A stretch of 64,000 nucleotides of DNA from Streptomyces sp. NBC_00287 (lineage in GTDB: Bacteria > Actinomycetota > Actinomycetes > Streptomycetales > Streptomycetaceae): assembly GCF_036173105.1 (NCBI RefSeq), contig NZ_CP108053.1, forward strand, positions 3,162,001 to 3,226,000, given 5' to 3'. The number at the start of each line of letters is the position of its first letter. The stretch's first letter is position 1. The position numbers and the translations under genes are program-made. The notes beneath the pieces were generated by a model, which saw only the letters and a program-made list of their open reading frames with translations, was not told the origin of the DNA and did no database searches. Below, in pieces: positions 50,327 through 59,612 of the stretch.

Positions 50327-50737
50327 GTGACGACCGCTGGACCGCCCGTGAAGGGCCGTTCCACCCGGCAGCGGGCCGCCGTGGCGGCGGCCCTGGACGA
50401 GGTCGACGAGTTCCGCAGCGCGCAGGACTTGCACGACATGCTCAAGCACAAGGGCGACTCGGTCGGGCTGACCACGGTCTACCGCACGCTCCAGTCCCTC
50501 GCCGAGGCCGGCGAGGTCGACGTCCTGCGCACCTCCGACGGCGAGTCCGTCTACCGCCGCTGCTCGACCGGCGAACACCACCACCACCTGGTCTGCCGCG
50601 TCTGCGGCAAGGCGGTCGAGGTGGAGGGCCCCGCAGTGGAGAAGTGGGCCGACACCATCGCCGCGGAGCACGGCTATGTGAACGTGGCACACACGGTGGA
50701 GATCTTCGGCACCTGCGCGGAGTGCGCCGCGCGGTGA
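50327..50737 (+). CDS. zur: Zinc uptake regulator, FUR family
   Basis: The 136-residue repressor has a winged helix (LTTVYRTLQSLAEAGEVDVL) followed by the metal-sensing stretch GEHHHHLVCRVCGKAVEVEG and a terminal CAECAAR, giving the structural CxxC pairs. GAGGAGG precedes the GTG at 50327. It ends the zinc operon and probably acts on the two boxes upstream of znuA. Confidence 0.93.
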   Translation: MTTAGPPVKGRSTRQRAAVAAALDEVDEFRSAQDLHDMLKHKGDSVGLTTVYRTLQSLAEAGEVDVLRTSDGESVYRRCSTGEHHHHLVCRVCGKAVEVEGPAVEKWADTIAAEHGYVNVAHTVEIFGTCAECAAR

Positions 50738-50745
50738 ACCGGTGA

Positions 50746-50771
50746 GGTCTGGGGGCGGCAGCCCCCAGACC
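50746..50771. terminator. Bidirectional terminator between zur and uppS
   Basis: The perfect 11-bp stem GGTCTGGGGGC/GCCCCCAGACC with a GGCA tetraloop lies between the two convergent genes, 9 bp after zur and 7 bp after the uppS stop. Confidence 0.82.
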
Positions 50772-50778
50772 CCGTTGT

Positions 50779-51612
50779 TCAGTCCTGCTTGCCCTTCATG
50801 GCCAGCAGCTCCTCGTTCGGGATCGCCCCGCCGAACCGCCGGTCCCGGGACGCGAATTCCACGCACGCGCGCCACAGGTCACGTCGGTCGAAGTCCGGCC
50901 ACAGGACGTCCTGGAAGACCATCTCGGCGTACGCGCTCTGCCAAAGAAGGTAGTTGGAGGTGCGCTGCTCACCGCTGGGGCGCAGGAACAGGTCCACGTC
51001 CGGCATGTCCGGGTAGTACAGGTACTTGGCGAAGGTCTTCTCGTTGACCTTCGACGGGTCGAGGCGCCCGGCCCGTACGTCCTCCGCCAGCGCCTGCGCC
51101 GCGTCCGCGATCTCGGCCCGGCCGCCGTAGTTCATGCAGAAGTACAGGGTCAGCTTGTCGTTGCCCTTGGTCTGCTCCTGGGAGATCTCCAGCTCCTTGG
51201 CGACCGACTTCCACAGCTTGGGCATCCGGCCGACCCAGCGCACCCGCACCCCCAGCTCGTCGAGCTGATCCCGGGTCTTGCGGATGAAGTCGCGGTTGAA
51301 GTTCATCAGGAAGCGCACCTCGTCGGGCGAGCGCTTCCAGTTCTCGGTGGAGAAGGCGTACAGCGAGATCGCCCCGACGCCCATCTCGATCGCGCCCTGG
51401 AGCACGTCCAGCACCCGCTCCGCGCCGACCTTGTGCCCTTCGGTCCGCGGCAGCCCGCGCTCCTTGGCCCAGCGCCCGTTCCCGTCCATGACGATCGCCA
51501 CATGGCGGGGGACCAGCTCCCCGGGGAGCTTCGGCGCACGGGCCCCGGACGGATGCGGCTGTGGCGCCTTGTACTCCCGACGCTGCCGCCCCAGGATCCC
51601 GCGTACGACCAT
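50779..51612 (-). CDS. uppS: Isoprenyl (undecaprenyl) diphosphate synthase
   Basis: The 277-residue cis-prenyltransferase makes the lipid carrier for wall synthesis. It has the catalytic Asp motif [30 protein letters not shown], and [19 protein letters not shown] with SAYAEMVF near the C-terminus. GAGGGG lies just before the ATG at 51612. It follows recO in the same direction with a 16-bp gap. Confidence 0.95.
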   Translation of the reverse strand: MVVRGILGRQRREYKAPQPHPSGARAPKLPGELVPRHVAIVMDGNGRWAKERGLPRTEGHKVGAERVLDVLQGAIEMGVGAISLYAFSTENWKRSPDEVRFLMNFNRDFIRKTRDQLDELGVRVRWVGRMPKLWKSVAKELEISQEQTKGNDKLTLYFCMNYGGRAEIADAAQALAEDVRAGRLDPSKVNEKTFAKYLYYPDMPDVDLFLRPSGEQRTSNYLLWQSAYAEMVFQDVLWPDFDRRDLWRACVEFASRDRRFGGAIPNEELLAMKGKQD

Positions 51613-51628
51613 GTGCCCCTCGTCTCCC

Positions 51629-52375
51629 TTACTTTTCGACGTACCGAAGCGAACGCAGCCCGCGCTCCAGATGCCAGTGCAGGTACGCGGAGACCAGTCC
51701 GCTGCCCTCCCGGACGTGCCGTGGCTCGCAGGCGTCCGCAGTGTCCCAGTCTCCCGTAAGCAGCGCGGCGAGCAGCTCCAGGGTCTGCGGCGAGGGTACG
51801 ACGCTACCGGCCACCCGGCAGTCGGCGCATACGGAGCCCCCCGAGGCCACCGAGAAGAAGCGATTCGGTCCCGGCATCCCGCACTTCGCACAGTCGCTGA
51901 AGCTCGGGGCGTAGCCGTTGACGGCGAGGGAGCGGAGCAGGAACGCGTCGAGAACAAGGTGCGGGGCGTGCTCACCACGGGCGAGCGTCCGCAGCGCCCC
52001 GACGAGCAGCAGATACTGCTGCACGGCCGGCTCGCCCTCGTGGTCGGTGAACCGCTCGGCGGTCTCCAGCATGGCCGTCCCGGCGGTGTACCGCGCATAG
52101 TCAGTCACGATGCCACCGCCGTACGGCGCGATGGTCTCGCTCTGCGTACACAGCGGCAGCCCACGCCCGATCAGCTCACTGCCCCGCGCGAAGAACTGCA
52201 CGTCGACATGGGAGAACGGCTCGAGCCGGGCCCCGAACTTGGACTTGGTCCGCCGCACACCCCGGGCAACGGCCCGTACCCTTCCATGCCCTCGCGTGAG
52301 CAAGGTAATGATCCTGTCCGCCTCGCCCAGCTTCTGGGTGCGCAGGACGATGCCGTCGTCGCGGAACAGACTCAT
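51629..52375 (-). CDS. recO: DNA repair protein RecO
   Basis: The 248-residue RecF-pathway mediator has an OB-fold N-terminus ([20 protein letters not shown], then [21 protein letters not shown]) and a C-terminal helical domain. The zinc site is CAKCGMPG to CADCR. It promotes RecA loading and annealing. The frame is open upstream to 52495, but the ATG at 52375 aligns with the conserved family start. Confidence 0.95.
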   Translation of the reverse strand: MSLFRDDGIVLRTQKLGEADRIITLLTRGHGRVRAVARGVRRTKSKFGARLEPFSHVDVQFFARGSELIGRGLPLCTQSETIAPYGGGIVTDYARYTAGTAMLETAERFTDHEGEPAVQQYLLLVGALRTLARGEHAPHLVLDAFLLRSLAVNGYAPSFSDCAKCGMPGPNRFFSVASGGSVCADCRVAGSVVPSPQTLELLAALLTGDWDTADACEPRHVREGSGLVSAYLHWHLERGLRSLRYVEK

Positions 52376-52401
52376 GCGGCCATTCTCGCGTACGCCAAGG
52401 G

Positions 52402-52599
52402 TCAGCGGGCGCGGTCGGCGTGGGCGGCTCTCTCGGCGGGGGTGGCCTTGCGTACCGCCTCCGGTGCGGCGTCCCACTCGCGGCCGCCGCCGCACGGTCT
52501 GAGCTGGACGTAGGGGCCCTCATGGCCCATCACGACGCCGATCCTTCCGGACCGGGTGTCCACGACAAATGAACCGACGGGTGGCTTCACCGCAGTCAT
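52402..52599 (-). CDS. Conserved small hypothetical protein, 65 residues
   Basis: This protein begins VKPPVGSFVVDTRSGRIGVVMGHEGPYVQLRP, a short SH3-like beta barrel. A conserved Trp (GGREWDAAPEAV) and a charged Ala/Arg tail follow. Such proteins are frequent in Streptomyces and lack a known role. It ends 26 bp before the recO start, so it could be the first gene of that operon. Confidence 0.7.
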   Translation of the reverse strand: MTAVKPPVGSFVVDTRSGRIGVVMGHEGPYVQLRPCGGGREWDAAPEAVRKATPAERAAHADRAR

Positions 52600-52707
52600 T
52601 TCCTTCCCCGCTGCCCGCGCTGCTTCCGACCCGTTGGTTCCCCCGACCTCCCCGATTTCACTCTTCGCATCCTTCCGGCGACGCTCCGCGTCTACACTCC
52701 GGAAGGA

Positions 52708-53691
52708 TCAGTCGGCGCTGCTGGCCTCCCACAGGTCCTCGAAGCGCTCGATGCGTTCCGAGACATGGTCCGGCGTCATCTTCAGCGTGGTCTTGGTGGG
52801 CGTGGCCCGGACATCGGGCTCGATCTCGTAGCAGAGCTCGCCGTCGAAGATGATGAAGTCGTTCACCGAGGTCACCGGCGCGCTGTCCAGCTCGGACTGG
52901 TCGACGATCCGCGCGTCGATGCCGTACCTGCGTTGTCTCTCGCAGAGTTTGCGCAGGGCTTCGGTGATCTCCTCCGGAGAGTCGACGAGGAAGAGCCGCC
53001 GTATCTCCACACCCCGCTTGCGGATGGCGTCGCCCTGCGCGACCAGATACCGCTTGCCGGGGCCACTGGACCAGAAGTCCCGGTCGACGGAGGTGCTGGT
53101 GGCGTAGAGCGTCTTCTTGGTGCACGCGGTCAGGTCGATCAGCCACTCGTGGTTCTCGCCGGGGCAGTCCGCGGTGCCGTTGCTGAGGTTCTCCATCAGC
53201 AGGGCGAGGCTCGCGATCTCCTCCTGCGCGAACCGCTTCACGATCTCCGAGCCGTGCTCGCCGACCTGGGTGTACTTGCGGGCCAGCCGGGTCACCCCGT
53301 CGGAGCGCAGCACGGACCGGTCGACCTGGCTGAACAGTTCGGTCGCCGCGTTGATCTTGGCGAAGCTCTCGTCGACCGCCGACCGCATCTCCCGGTGATG
53401 GTCGGCGAGAGAGTCCCGCATCCCGCGGATCCGGCGCTTCTGGGCCTCCTCCACGGCCTCGAGACGCTCACCGAAGTCCACCAGGTACTGCATGATCAGC
53501 ACGGCGCTGCCGACCACCACGGGCATCGTCCACTGCCACTGCTCGCTCGCGTCCGGGCTCAGGACGTTGGTCAGGAAGAACGTTCCTGTCGCCAATAAGA
53601 CAGTGACCAGCGTCTTGCGGAACAGTTTCGACCGGCGTTCTTCCTGTGGCGGCGGTGCTGTCCTTACTTCTCCTGTCGTCGCTCCGTTCAT
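52708..53691 (-). CDS. Membrane-anchored protein of unknown function, last gene of the SCO252x-like cluster
   Basis: The 327-residue protein has two hydrophobic helices near the N-terminus (TLVTVLLATGTFFLTNVL and MPVVVGSAVLIMQYLV), then a coiled coil (about 70-130). Its C-terminal mixed domain has a phospholipase-D-like pattern without catalytic HxK motifs: KTLYATSTSVDRDFW, GDAIRKRGVEIRRLFLV, VNDFIIFDGELCYE. It follows the SCO2521-like gene with a 37-bp gap on the same strand and so may form its membrane platform. No function is assigned. Confidence 0.6.
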   Translation of the reverse strand: MNGATTGEVRTAPPPQEERRSKLFRKTLVTVLLATGTFFLTNVLSPDASEQWQWTMPVVVGSAVLIMQYLVDFGERLEAVEEAQKRRIRGMRDSLADHHREMRSAVDESFAKINAATELFSQVDRSVLRSDGVTRLARKYTQVGEHGSEIVKRFAQEEIASLALLMENLSNGTADCPGENHEWLIDLTACTKKTLYATSTSVDRDFWSSGPGKRYLVAQGDAIRKRGVEIRRLFLVDSPEEITEALRKLCERQRRYGIDARIVDQSELDSAPVTSVNDFIIFDGELCYEIEPDVRATPTKTTLKMTPDHVSERIERFEDLWEASSAD

Positions 53692-53728
53692 GTCTTTCCC
53701 CCGTCGGGTGTCTCGTTCGGGCCGCCCC

Positions 53729-54697
53729 TCAGCGCGTACTCAGCGCCTGGTGCAGCAACGGAATGGTCTGGAGGGCCAGTTGATCGCGGATCCGCTGGAC
53801 GAGGCTCTGCCACTGGCGGGTGAACCCCGGATCTCGTTCCAGCTCGTCCCAGAGCGGACCCAGCACGCGGTCCACATGGGCGCGCGGCATCCACAGATGC
53901 AGCAGATGATCGACGGCGGGACGCAGCGCGAGCACCGCCGAGGGCCCGTCCGCCGCGCCGAGCCGGCTGTTGTCCAGCATGTGCACGACGGTCGTGAGCA
54001 GCCAGTCGTGCAGCGCGAGGTCCTCGCACAGTCCGGCCGCCGCGGCGGCCGGCGTGTCCTCGGGCAGCCGTAGCTCCATGGTCCGCAGCCCGTCCTCGGC
54101 GAGGGTGAACCGGGTCAGCGCCGGGCCTTCGCCGGCCGGGGCCCGGTGCGCGGTCCATCGCAGGTGCGTACGGCGGGACTTGAAGGGCGCCTTGTGGTCG
54201 AGGAGAGGGTGGCGCAGCAGCCCGGCGAGCAGCCCCTCCGCGATCATCCCGAGGTCCAGCTCCCCGCGTCCGGCGCCGCGCAGCACACCCTGGGCGGTGG
54301 CCTGCGTGGGCAGCTTGCCGAACGGTTCGACGAGGCCGGGCCGGACCAGGTACTGCCCCCAGGGGCGCCGCAGATCGGGACCGGTGGCCGGGACGCTGAA
54401 GTACGCGGTCGCCTGGAGGACGCGGCCCTCGGTGAGCGCGGCGCGGGCGGCCACCGTGCCGACGGCCCGGACGCGGGCGCCGTTGGCGGTGGGCAGCCGG
54501 CAGTCGACGCCGGTCAGCACCTCGGGCGAGAGGACGTAGAGGTTGGGCCGCTCGGAGACGCGGACGTCTTCGTCGGCGCGCAGCCTGAGCAGTTGGGCGG
54601 CGGCCCGGCCGTCCAGCGCCTGGAAGGACGGCAGCAGACAGGTGCGCACCTCGCCGCAGACGAGGACCGGACGCGCGGACTGTCCGGGGGCCGCCAT
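53729..54697 (-). CDS. SCO2521-like family protein, function unknown
   Basis: The 322-residue protein opens VLVCGEVRTCLLPSFQALDG, a pattern I associate with the SCO2521 family. A beta-rich middle region (RVRAVGTVAARAALTEGRVLQ, YFSVPATGPDL) and a helical C-terminus follow. There is no membrane segment and no catalytic motif. The ATG lies one base after the stop of the preceding gene, consistent with an operon that also encodes a variant P-loop protein and a methyltransferase. Confidence 0.72.
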   Translation of the reverse strand: MAAPGQSARPVLVCGEVRTCLLPSFQALDGRAAAQLLRLRADEDVRVSERPNLYVLSPEVLTGVDCRLPTANGARVRAVGTVAARAALTEGRVLQATAYFSVPATGPDLRRPWGQYLVRPGLVEPFGKLPTQATAQGVLRGAGRGELDLGMIAEGLLAGLLRHPLLDHKAPFKSRRTHLRWTAHRAPAGEGPALTRFTLAEDGLRTMELRLPEDTPAAAAAGLCEDLALHDWLLTTVVHMLDNSRLGAADGPSAVLALRPAVDHLLHLWMPRAHVDRVLGPLWDELERDPGFTRQWQSLVQRIRDQLALQTIPLLHQALSTR

Positions 54698-54698
54698 C

Positions 54699-55679
54699 TC
54701 AGGCCCCTTCGATGGAGGACTCGGCGGGCTCCTCGTAGAAGACGTAGGAGGCGCGCTGGGCGACCGCGGCCGGTACCTCGGCCTGCTCGCCGCGGGAGCG
54801 CTTGTCGATCTGCTCCAGGGCCCGGGCGTCCACGTCTATCTGGTCCAGGATCACCCGGACCGCGTCCTCGACGGCGAGGAAGCGGTTGGGCATCAAGGTG
54901 CAGGTGCGGTAGGCGCTGAACGGGTCGGCGTCCGGGTTGAGTTGGAGCAGCGGCGGCAGCCGGTCCCAGTCGTGCGGGAAATCGCCGCCGTCCCAGGGTT
55001 TCGGGGTCAGCACCGGTTCGCCGAGGTGGCGCAGGAGGCCGAGGCGGGCGAGCTGCCATACGGCGGCCAGGAAGGGGCAGGACCACTGCCTGCGGCCGTC
55101 CTGGTCGGTCCACAACTCGACGTCCATGAAGACGGAGTGATTGCGGGCGGCCGTCTCCTGGGGCGGCTGCCAGGCGGTGACCTCGGCGAGGGCGGCGCCC
55201 CGGCCGGGGCTGCGCTGGCCGTTGGCGAGCCAGCCGGTGCGGCTGACGGGCGGGCGGGAGCCGTAGGAGCCGGGCGGCGGCGATTCGACGAGGCGGTGCA
55301 TGACGGACTCGGCGAGTTCGACCCGGTCGGCGACCGCGCAGCCGGACTCGCGGGCCAGGTAGTCGATGGTGAGCCCGGCCTCCTCGGCCTCCTTGAGGAT
55401 CAGCGGGACGAGTTCGGCCGGGGTGGAGAAGCGGCTGAAGTAGTCGTCGATGAGGAAGCAGGTGCTGATCCGCGGGCGGCCTGAACCGGCGCGGCGGGCC
55501 GCGGAGGCGCGGGCGGCCTCCACCCAGATCCGCACCTCGGCGAAGTGCTCGCCAAGACGCTTGGGCCCGGCCTCGAAGTCCTCCATGTAGAGGTGGCCGA
55601 GCTCCAGGGAGAGATGGGACAGCGGTACGGCCTGGGTGCGTGGCTCGGCGCTGGTCTCCTGGAAGACGACATCGGTCAT
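54699..55679 (-). CDS. SCO2522-like family protein, function unknown
   Basis: The 326-residue protein contains PLSHLSLELGHLYMEDF, an internal ISTCFLIDDYFSRFSTPAELVP strand-helix that could be the active or binding centre, and HSVFMDVELWTDQDGRRQWSC near the middle. The acidic residues in LIDDYF and the ordered alpha/beta pattern suggest an enzyme, but no family with known activity is recognised. Start and stop overlap both neighbours closely (ATGA with the P-loop gene), so stoichiometric production is likely. Confidence 0.72.
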   Translation of the reverse strand: MTDVVFQETSAEPRTQAVPLSHLSLELGHLYMEDFEAGPKRLGEHFAEVRIWVEAARASAARRAGSGRPRISTCFLIDDYFSRFSTPAELVPLILKEAEEAGLTIDYLARESGCAVADRVELAESVMHRLVESPPPGSYGSRPPVSRTGWLANGQRSPGRGAALAEVTAWQPPQETAARNHSVFMDVELWTDQDGRRQWSCPFLAAVWQLARLGLLRHLGEPVLTPKPWDGGDFPHDWDRLPPLLQLNPDADPFSAYRTCTLMPNRFLAVEDAVRVILDQIDVDARALEQIDKRSRGEQAEVPAAVAQRASYVFYEEPAESSIEGA

Positions 55680-56593
55680 GCCTGCTCCCAGTACTTGTCG
55701 TCGGTGAGCCGGCCGGCCAGGTCGCTGAGCGCCTTCCAGGTCTCCATGTTGGCGATCTGGCTGTCGAGCACGTCCTCGTCGGTGATCAGCTGCTCGCGCC
55801 ACTGGAGCACGGGTTCGAGGGGTACGGCGCCCAGGACCTGGCTGTAGCCGATGCCGTGGGAGGAGGCGAGCTGCTTTAGGTCGCGGTCGCATTCGCGCAT
55901 CCACGCCGACTGGGTGGCGGAAACCTGCGACCACAGGGCGGACTTGGGATCGGGTACGGCGGCCCGTACAAAGCGGATGGCGCCGCGCAGGGCGTCCTCG
56001 TCATGGCCGCGGGCGACCCCGCCGGCGACGATCCCGCGCTTGCCGAAGACCAGCCCCGCGGCGGCTGCCACATGCTGGCGGGTCCAGCGGTGGAAGATCA
56101 GCCAGCGCGCGTCGACCCCGCGCATCTCGGGCAGCGAGGTGGCCTCCAGGACCATGTCGACGGCGTACGAACGGCCCGCGCTGAGGTCGACGACGATCAG
56201 GTCGAACTCGGAGTTGAGCCGCAGCAGCAGATCCACGCAGCGGCGGAGGTTGTCGTCGTCGGTGGCGAACTCGCCGCCGCTGAGGTCGCCGGGCATCAGT
56301 ACCAGTCGGCCCGAGCCGGGCGGCCGGTTGCGCAGGACACGGTGCTCGGTGTCCGCCCAGACGTCGACGCGGACGGGTTCGCCGACCTCGCCCACCAGAT
56401 AGGAGTGCAGTCCGCGGTCCTCGGCGGCCTGGCGGGCGTCGGGCACGTCGAAGACGGCGGAGGCGGTGGGCGAACCGAAGTCGAAGTCCAGGTAGCAGAC
56501 GTCGTCCCCGGCCAGCGCCCGGTGATAGGCCAGGTTGGCGCTGGTCACCGAGCGGCCGGTGCCTCCCTTGTCGGAGGCCGCGAAGATCAGCAC
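55676..56593 (-). CDS. Variant P-loop (ParA/MinD-like) protein, SCO2523 type
   Basis: The 305-residue protein has a deviant Walker A motif SDKGGTGRS at about 8-16. The first Lys of the KGGxGKT motif is kept, while the usual Lys before the terminal S/T is Arg. YLDFDFGSPTASAVFDV gives the switch region, and FDLIVVDLSAGRSYAVD the Walker B-like strand. ParA/MinD relatives form ATP-dependent dimers on DNA or membrane; the changed Lys raises the possibility of nucleotide binding without normal hydrolysis. The start is a GTG at 56593. Confidence 0.8.
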   Translation of the reverse strand: MLIFAASDKGGTGRSVTSANLAYHRALAGDDVCYLDFDFGSPTASAVFDVPDARQAAEDRGLHSYLVGEVGEPVRVDVWADTEHRVLRNRPPGSGRLVLMPGDLSGGEFATDDDNLRRCVDLLLRLNSEFDLIVVDLSAGRSYAVDMVLEATSLPEMRGVDARWLIFHRWTRQHVAAAAGLVFGKRGIVAGGVARGHDEDALRGAIRFVRAAVPDPKSALWSQVSATQSAWMRECDRDLKQLASSHGIGYSQVLGAVPLEPVLQWREQLITDEDVLDSQIANMETWKALSDLAGRLTDDKYWEQA

Positions 56594-56597
56594 CGGG

Positions 56598-58448
56598 TCA
56601 CACTCCCTGGGCCGCGGCTTCGCGCGCCCGGCCGAGGGCGTCGAGCTGTCCGAGGACGTCGAGGACCAACGAGTAGGCGGTGCCAGGCTGTTCGTCGACG
56701 AGAATGCGGGCGCGGCGCAGCTTGACCTCGATATTGCGCAGCTGCATGCCGTGCCGGCCGTCGTCCTTGGGGGCGGGCTCCATCTGTTCGTTGCCGAGCA
56801 GATGGGCGGCCTCGGAGAGCAACGCCTTGGCCAGCTCGATCAGTTCGAGGCTGCGGATCGGGGGCTGTTGGTACATCTGGTGGGCCTGCACCATCACCTC
56901 GGCGACCCGCTCGGTGATGCTCCAGGACACCGGCACCCGCCGCTTCTGGATGTCGGCCTCGGGGTAGGCGGCGTGCACGTTGTCCCACAGGCCGACGCCC
57001 TCGCCCTCGCGGATCCGGCGGCGCCACATGTGGTCGAAGATGCTCTCGGCGAGTCCGAGCAGCCGGTCGTGCGAGGCCAGGTTCCGCGAGAGCGTGCACA
57101 GTTGGACGGTCCGCTTCAGCAGCTGCGCCGAGAAGTCGCTCATGGACCAGGTCATTTGCGGGCCGAGCCGCTCGCTGCCCTGCAGGGGCAGGGCGACGCC
57201 GACGTTGTGCAGGGCGTGGACCATGGGGTCGTCCATCGTCATACGGCTGGTGATACGGCCGCGTTCGGCGAGGCGCTCCATGATGGTGACGGTGCGGTTG
57301 AGGTCGTCGTCGGTGGCCCGGCGCCGCATCAGGTCGTGTACGAGGATGGCGGCGACGGAGAGGGAGAAGTACTCGGACTCCAGCTTCTGTCCCGTCGTAC
57401 GCCAGGGAATGTCCTCCAGGGGCCAGCGGTCGGCGTCGAAGCGGGCGATGCGGGACCAGTACTGCTGGGTCAGTTCCCAGCGCAGTCGGAGCGCTTCGGC
57501 GAGCCTTTGCTGCTCGGTGTTGAGCAGGCCCAGGGTGAGGGTGCGGTCGGAGAACAGGTCCTGGATGCCGTCGAGGGCGACGACGGTGAAGTACAGATAC
57601 GGCACCGCGTTGGCGGCGCCCTCGGGCTGCGGGCCGATGGGTTCGTCGGTCTCGACCTCGGGGGCGTCCTTCACCAGGCTCCAGGCCCAGCCACACTCGA
57701 AGAGCTGGCTCTCGTCCTTCAGACCCTCCTGGACATCGATACCGAGCTGGAGGCTCTCGACGATCGCGGCCCGCAGCGGGCGGAAGCGGTCCTGGAACTT
57801 CTTCAGCACCTGCCGCTTCGACAGCCGTCCCTGGCCGAGGAGTTCACACAGGGTCTCGCCCTGGGAGGTCTCGGTGTCGAAGACGTTGACGGTGAAGGAG
57901 CGCAGCAGGCTGACCATGGCCGCGGTGAGGCGGTTGCTGGTGGCGGAGCGCAGCTCGGCGATGGTCTCCTTGGTGTCGGTGCGCCGGGTCTTGTTCTCGT
58001 AGATCTTGAGGAAGCCGAGGGTGGCCAGGCACAGGGTGATGGACATCGAGAAGGAGTCGACCACGCCGAGTTGGCGCTGTTCGTCGGTGAGTTCCTTGGT
58101 CTTGTCGCGGGCGCCGAAGTAGTAACCCCCGGCGAAGGTGGGCCTCTTGTCCTCGCCGGTGTGGTTGCGCATGAACTCGGCCGCGGCCGTGACAAGGTTG
58201 GCCGGAATGTCCAGCCGCCCGCCGGCCTTCTTCAGCACCTGCTGGACATCGTCCTGGGTGGTGTCCGGATCGTCCAGCCGGAACGCGGGAATCTCGGTGG
58301 CCGGATAGAAGAGGCAGAGCAGCCGCTCCGCGTCGGCGACGCTGCTCTCTCCGCCGTACTGGCCCCAGTTCCACTCCCCGGCCTCGAACGAGTGGCGACC
58401 CAGCGCCTGCCAGATGTCCAGCAGGTGCTGACGTGGCTTGATCTGCAT
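56598..58448 (-). CDS. SCO2524-like family protein, large and helical
   Basis: The 616-residue, largely alpha-helical, soluble protein starts MQIKPRQHLLDIWQALGRHS. It has repeated Leu/Arg-rich helix pairs and few conserved motifs (GQYGGESSVADAERLLCLFYP; FAGGYYFGARDKTKEL). Its closest description is the SCO2524 family. It is 4 bp upstream of the P-loop gene and probably acts as its partner or scaffold. No enzymatic motif is seen. Confidence 0.72.
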   Translation of the reverse strand: MQIKPRQHLLDIWQALGRHSFEAGEWNWGQYGGESSVADAERLLCLFYPATEIPAFRLDDPDTTQDDVQQVLKKAGGRLDIPANLVTAAAEFMRNHTGEDKRPTFAGGYYFGARDKTKELTDEQRQLGVVDSFSMSITLCLATLGFLKIYENKTRRTDTKETIAELRSATSNRLTAAMVSLLRSFTVNVFDTETSQGETLCELLGQGRLSKRQVLKKFQDRFRPLRAAIVESLQLGIDVQEGLKDESQLFECGWAWSLVKDAPEVETDEPIGPQPEGAANAVPYLYFTVVALDGIQDLFSDRTLTLGLLNTEQQRLAEALRLRWELTQQYWSRIARFDADRWPLEDIPWRTTGQKLESEYFSLSVAAILVHDLMRRRATDDDLNRTVTIMERLAERGRITSRMTMDDPMVHALHNVGVALPLQGSERLGPQMTWSMSDFSAQLLKRTVQLCTLSRNLASHDRLLGLAESIFDHMWRRRIREGEGVGLWDNVHAAYPEADIQKRRVPVSWSITERVAEVMVQAHQMYQQPPIRSLELIELAKALLSEAAHLLGNEQMEPAPKDDGRHGMQLRNIEVKLRRARILVDEQPGTAYSLVLDVLGQLDALGRAREAAAQGV

Positions 58449-58553
58449 CCCATGCCCCTCACACAGGCCGCACTGCCATCAATGGAGGAAAATCCCTCTT
58501 CTGTTGTGCCCGGCGATTCAGCCGTGACTCATGAATCGGTCGAAAACCGGCAA

Positions 58554-59351
58554 CTATCGGCCAGCCACCGGCGGAATACGGGAATCCGAATTTCGTCGGC
58601 CATAGGCGACGATCATTCCGGAATATCCGTCGCGCACGGCGGCCGAGGATTTCAGGCGCACGGTGGTGCATTCGTCCGTGAATCGCTCCAGACTCGTGTA
58701 CACCTCCGCCTCCCCCACATCGCAGGCAGGGAAGAAATGCTCACCGGCGTGATAGCCCTTGGAATGCTCCATGAAGGCGGCCGCGAAGGGCGCGCCGGGG
58801 GCCAGGGCGCGCAGGAAGCACTCGACGCCCCGGTCGAACTCCTCGCGGGAGGAGGTCATCGACTCGGCGACGAAGAACATGGTCCCCATCGACCACCTGC
58901 CCTCGTGCCGCACCAGGTCGAAGAGGTCGCCCTCCACCACCCCGACGACGTCACGGAAACGGGCCCGCGGGTCCATGTCCAGGGCGCCGTAGGCATCGTT
59001 CTTGCACAGCACGCGCCAGAACTGGTCCCAGTTGCCGTCGTAGGAGTCCACCTGGGACTTGAGGTAGCGGACGTTGGCGGACGAGCGCTCGAAGAGCGTG
59101 ATCTCGTCGCACCAGGGCAGCATGGCGAGCGCGGGGTAGAGATTCGCGCCTGCGCCGACATCGATGCCCGAAACAGGTCGGACGCCTCGCTTCGGGAAAT
59201 GATCGCCGAAATGATCCCGGACGATGGAAAGGATCTCCGCGTCCTCTGCCTGTAAGTCGCGGTAGTTGTGATCAACGTAGGCGATCGGGTCGAATGCTGC
59301 CCAGCTCACATCCGCATTCAACTGGGCATCCCCCGAAGATCTCAAGGTCAT
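58554..59351 (-). CDS. SAM-dependent methyltransferase, SCO2525 type
   Basis: The 265-residue NNMT/PNMT-like class I methyltransferase has motif I GIDVGAGANLYPALAML, the adenosyl-binding EITLFERSSANVRYL and a Trp/Phe-rich lid (DGNWDQFWRVL). A later SMGTMFFVAESMTSS is the acidic motif IV-like region. The opening WAAFDPIAYVDHNY matches the N-terminal lid of this group. It is the first gene of the six-gene run, with a 105-bp gap to the next. The acceptor is unknown. Confidence 0.82.
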   Translation of the reverse strand: MTLRSSGDAQLNADVSWAAFDPIAYVDHNYRDLQAEDAEILSIVRDHFGDHFPKRGVRPVSGIDVGAGANLYPALAMLPWCDEITLFERSSANVRYLKSQVDSYDGNWDQFWRVLCKNDAYGALDMDPRARFRDVVGVVEGDLFDLVRHEGRWSMGTMFFVAESMTSSREEFDRGVECFLRALAPGAPFAAAFMEHSKGYHAGEHFFPACDVGEAEVYTSLERFTDECTTVRLKSSAAVRDGYSGMIVAYGRRNSDSRIPPVAGR

Positions 59352-59612
59352 TCATCAACGGTACCAACGCCGGGGGCATCACGGACCCCCTTGCGGCAAT
59401 GTGACTAAACGCGGACCTCGGTGGGGCGCACCGGGGGCGCACGGTGGCGAATGGATTCCCGCGACCTGATGCGGCCTTGAACGGCCGAATCACCCCCCGC
59501 AAGATGGTCGGAACTCTGCCGAACACACCCGAAAGGCAGACACCTCGCGTCTCGCTCGTACCACCCGTACGGGTGGCAGCGCGTAATTGACCCGGACCCG
59601 CAGGGGGGCGGT

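Noticed and set aside
53688..54158. Alternative minus-strand gene overlapping the SCO2521-like gene
   Set aside because: It is Arg/Ala/Pro-rich and fully inside another reading frame; it is a shadow frame.
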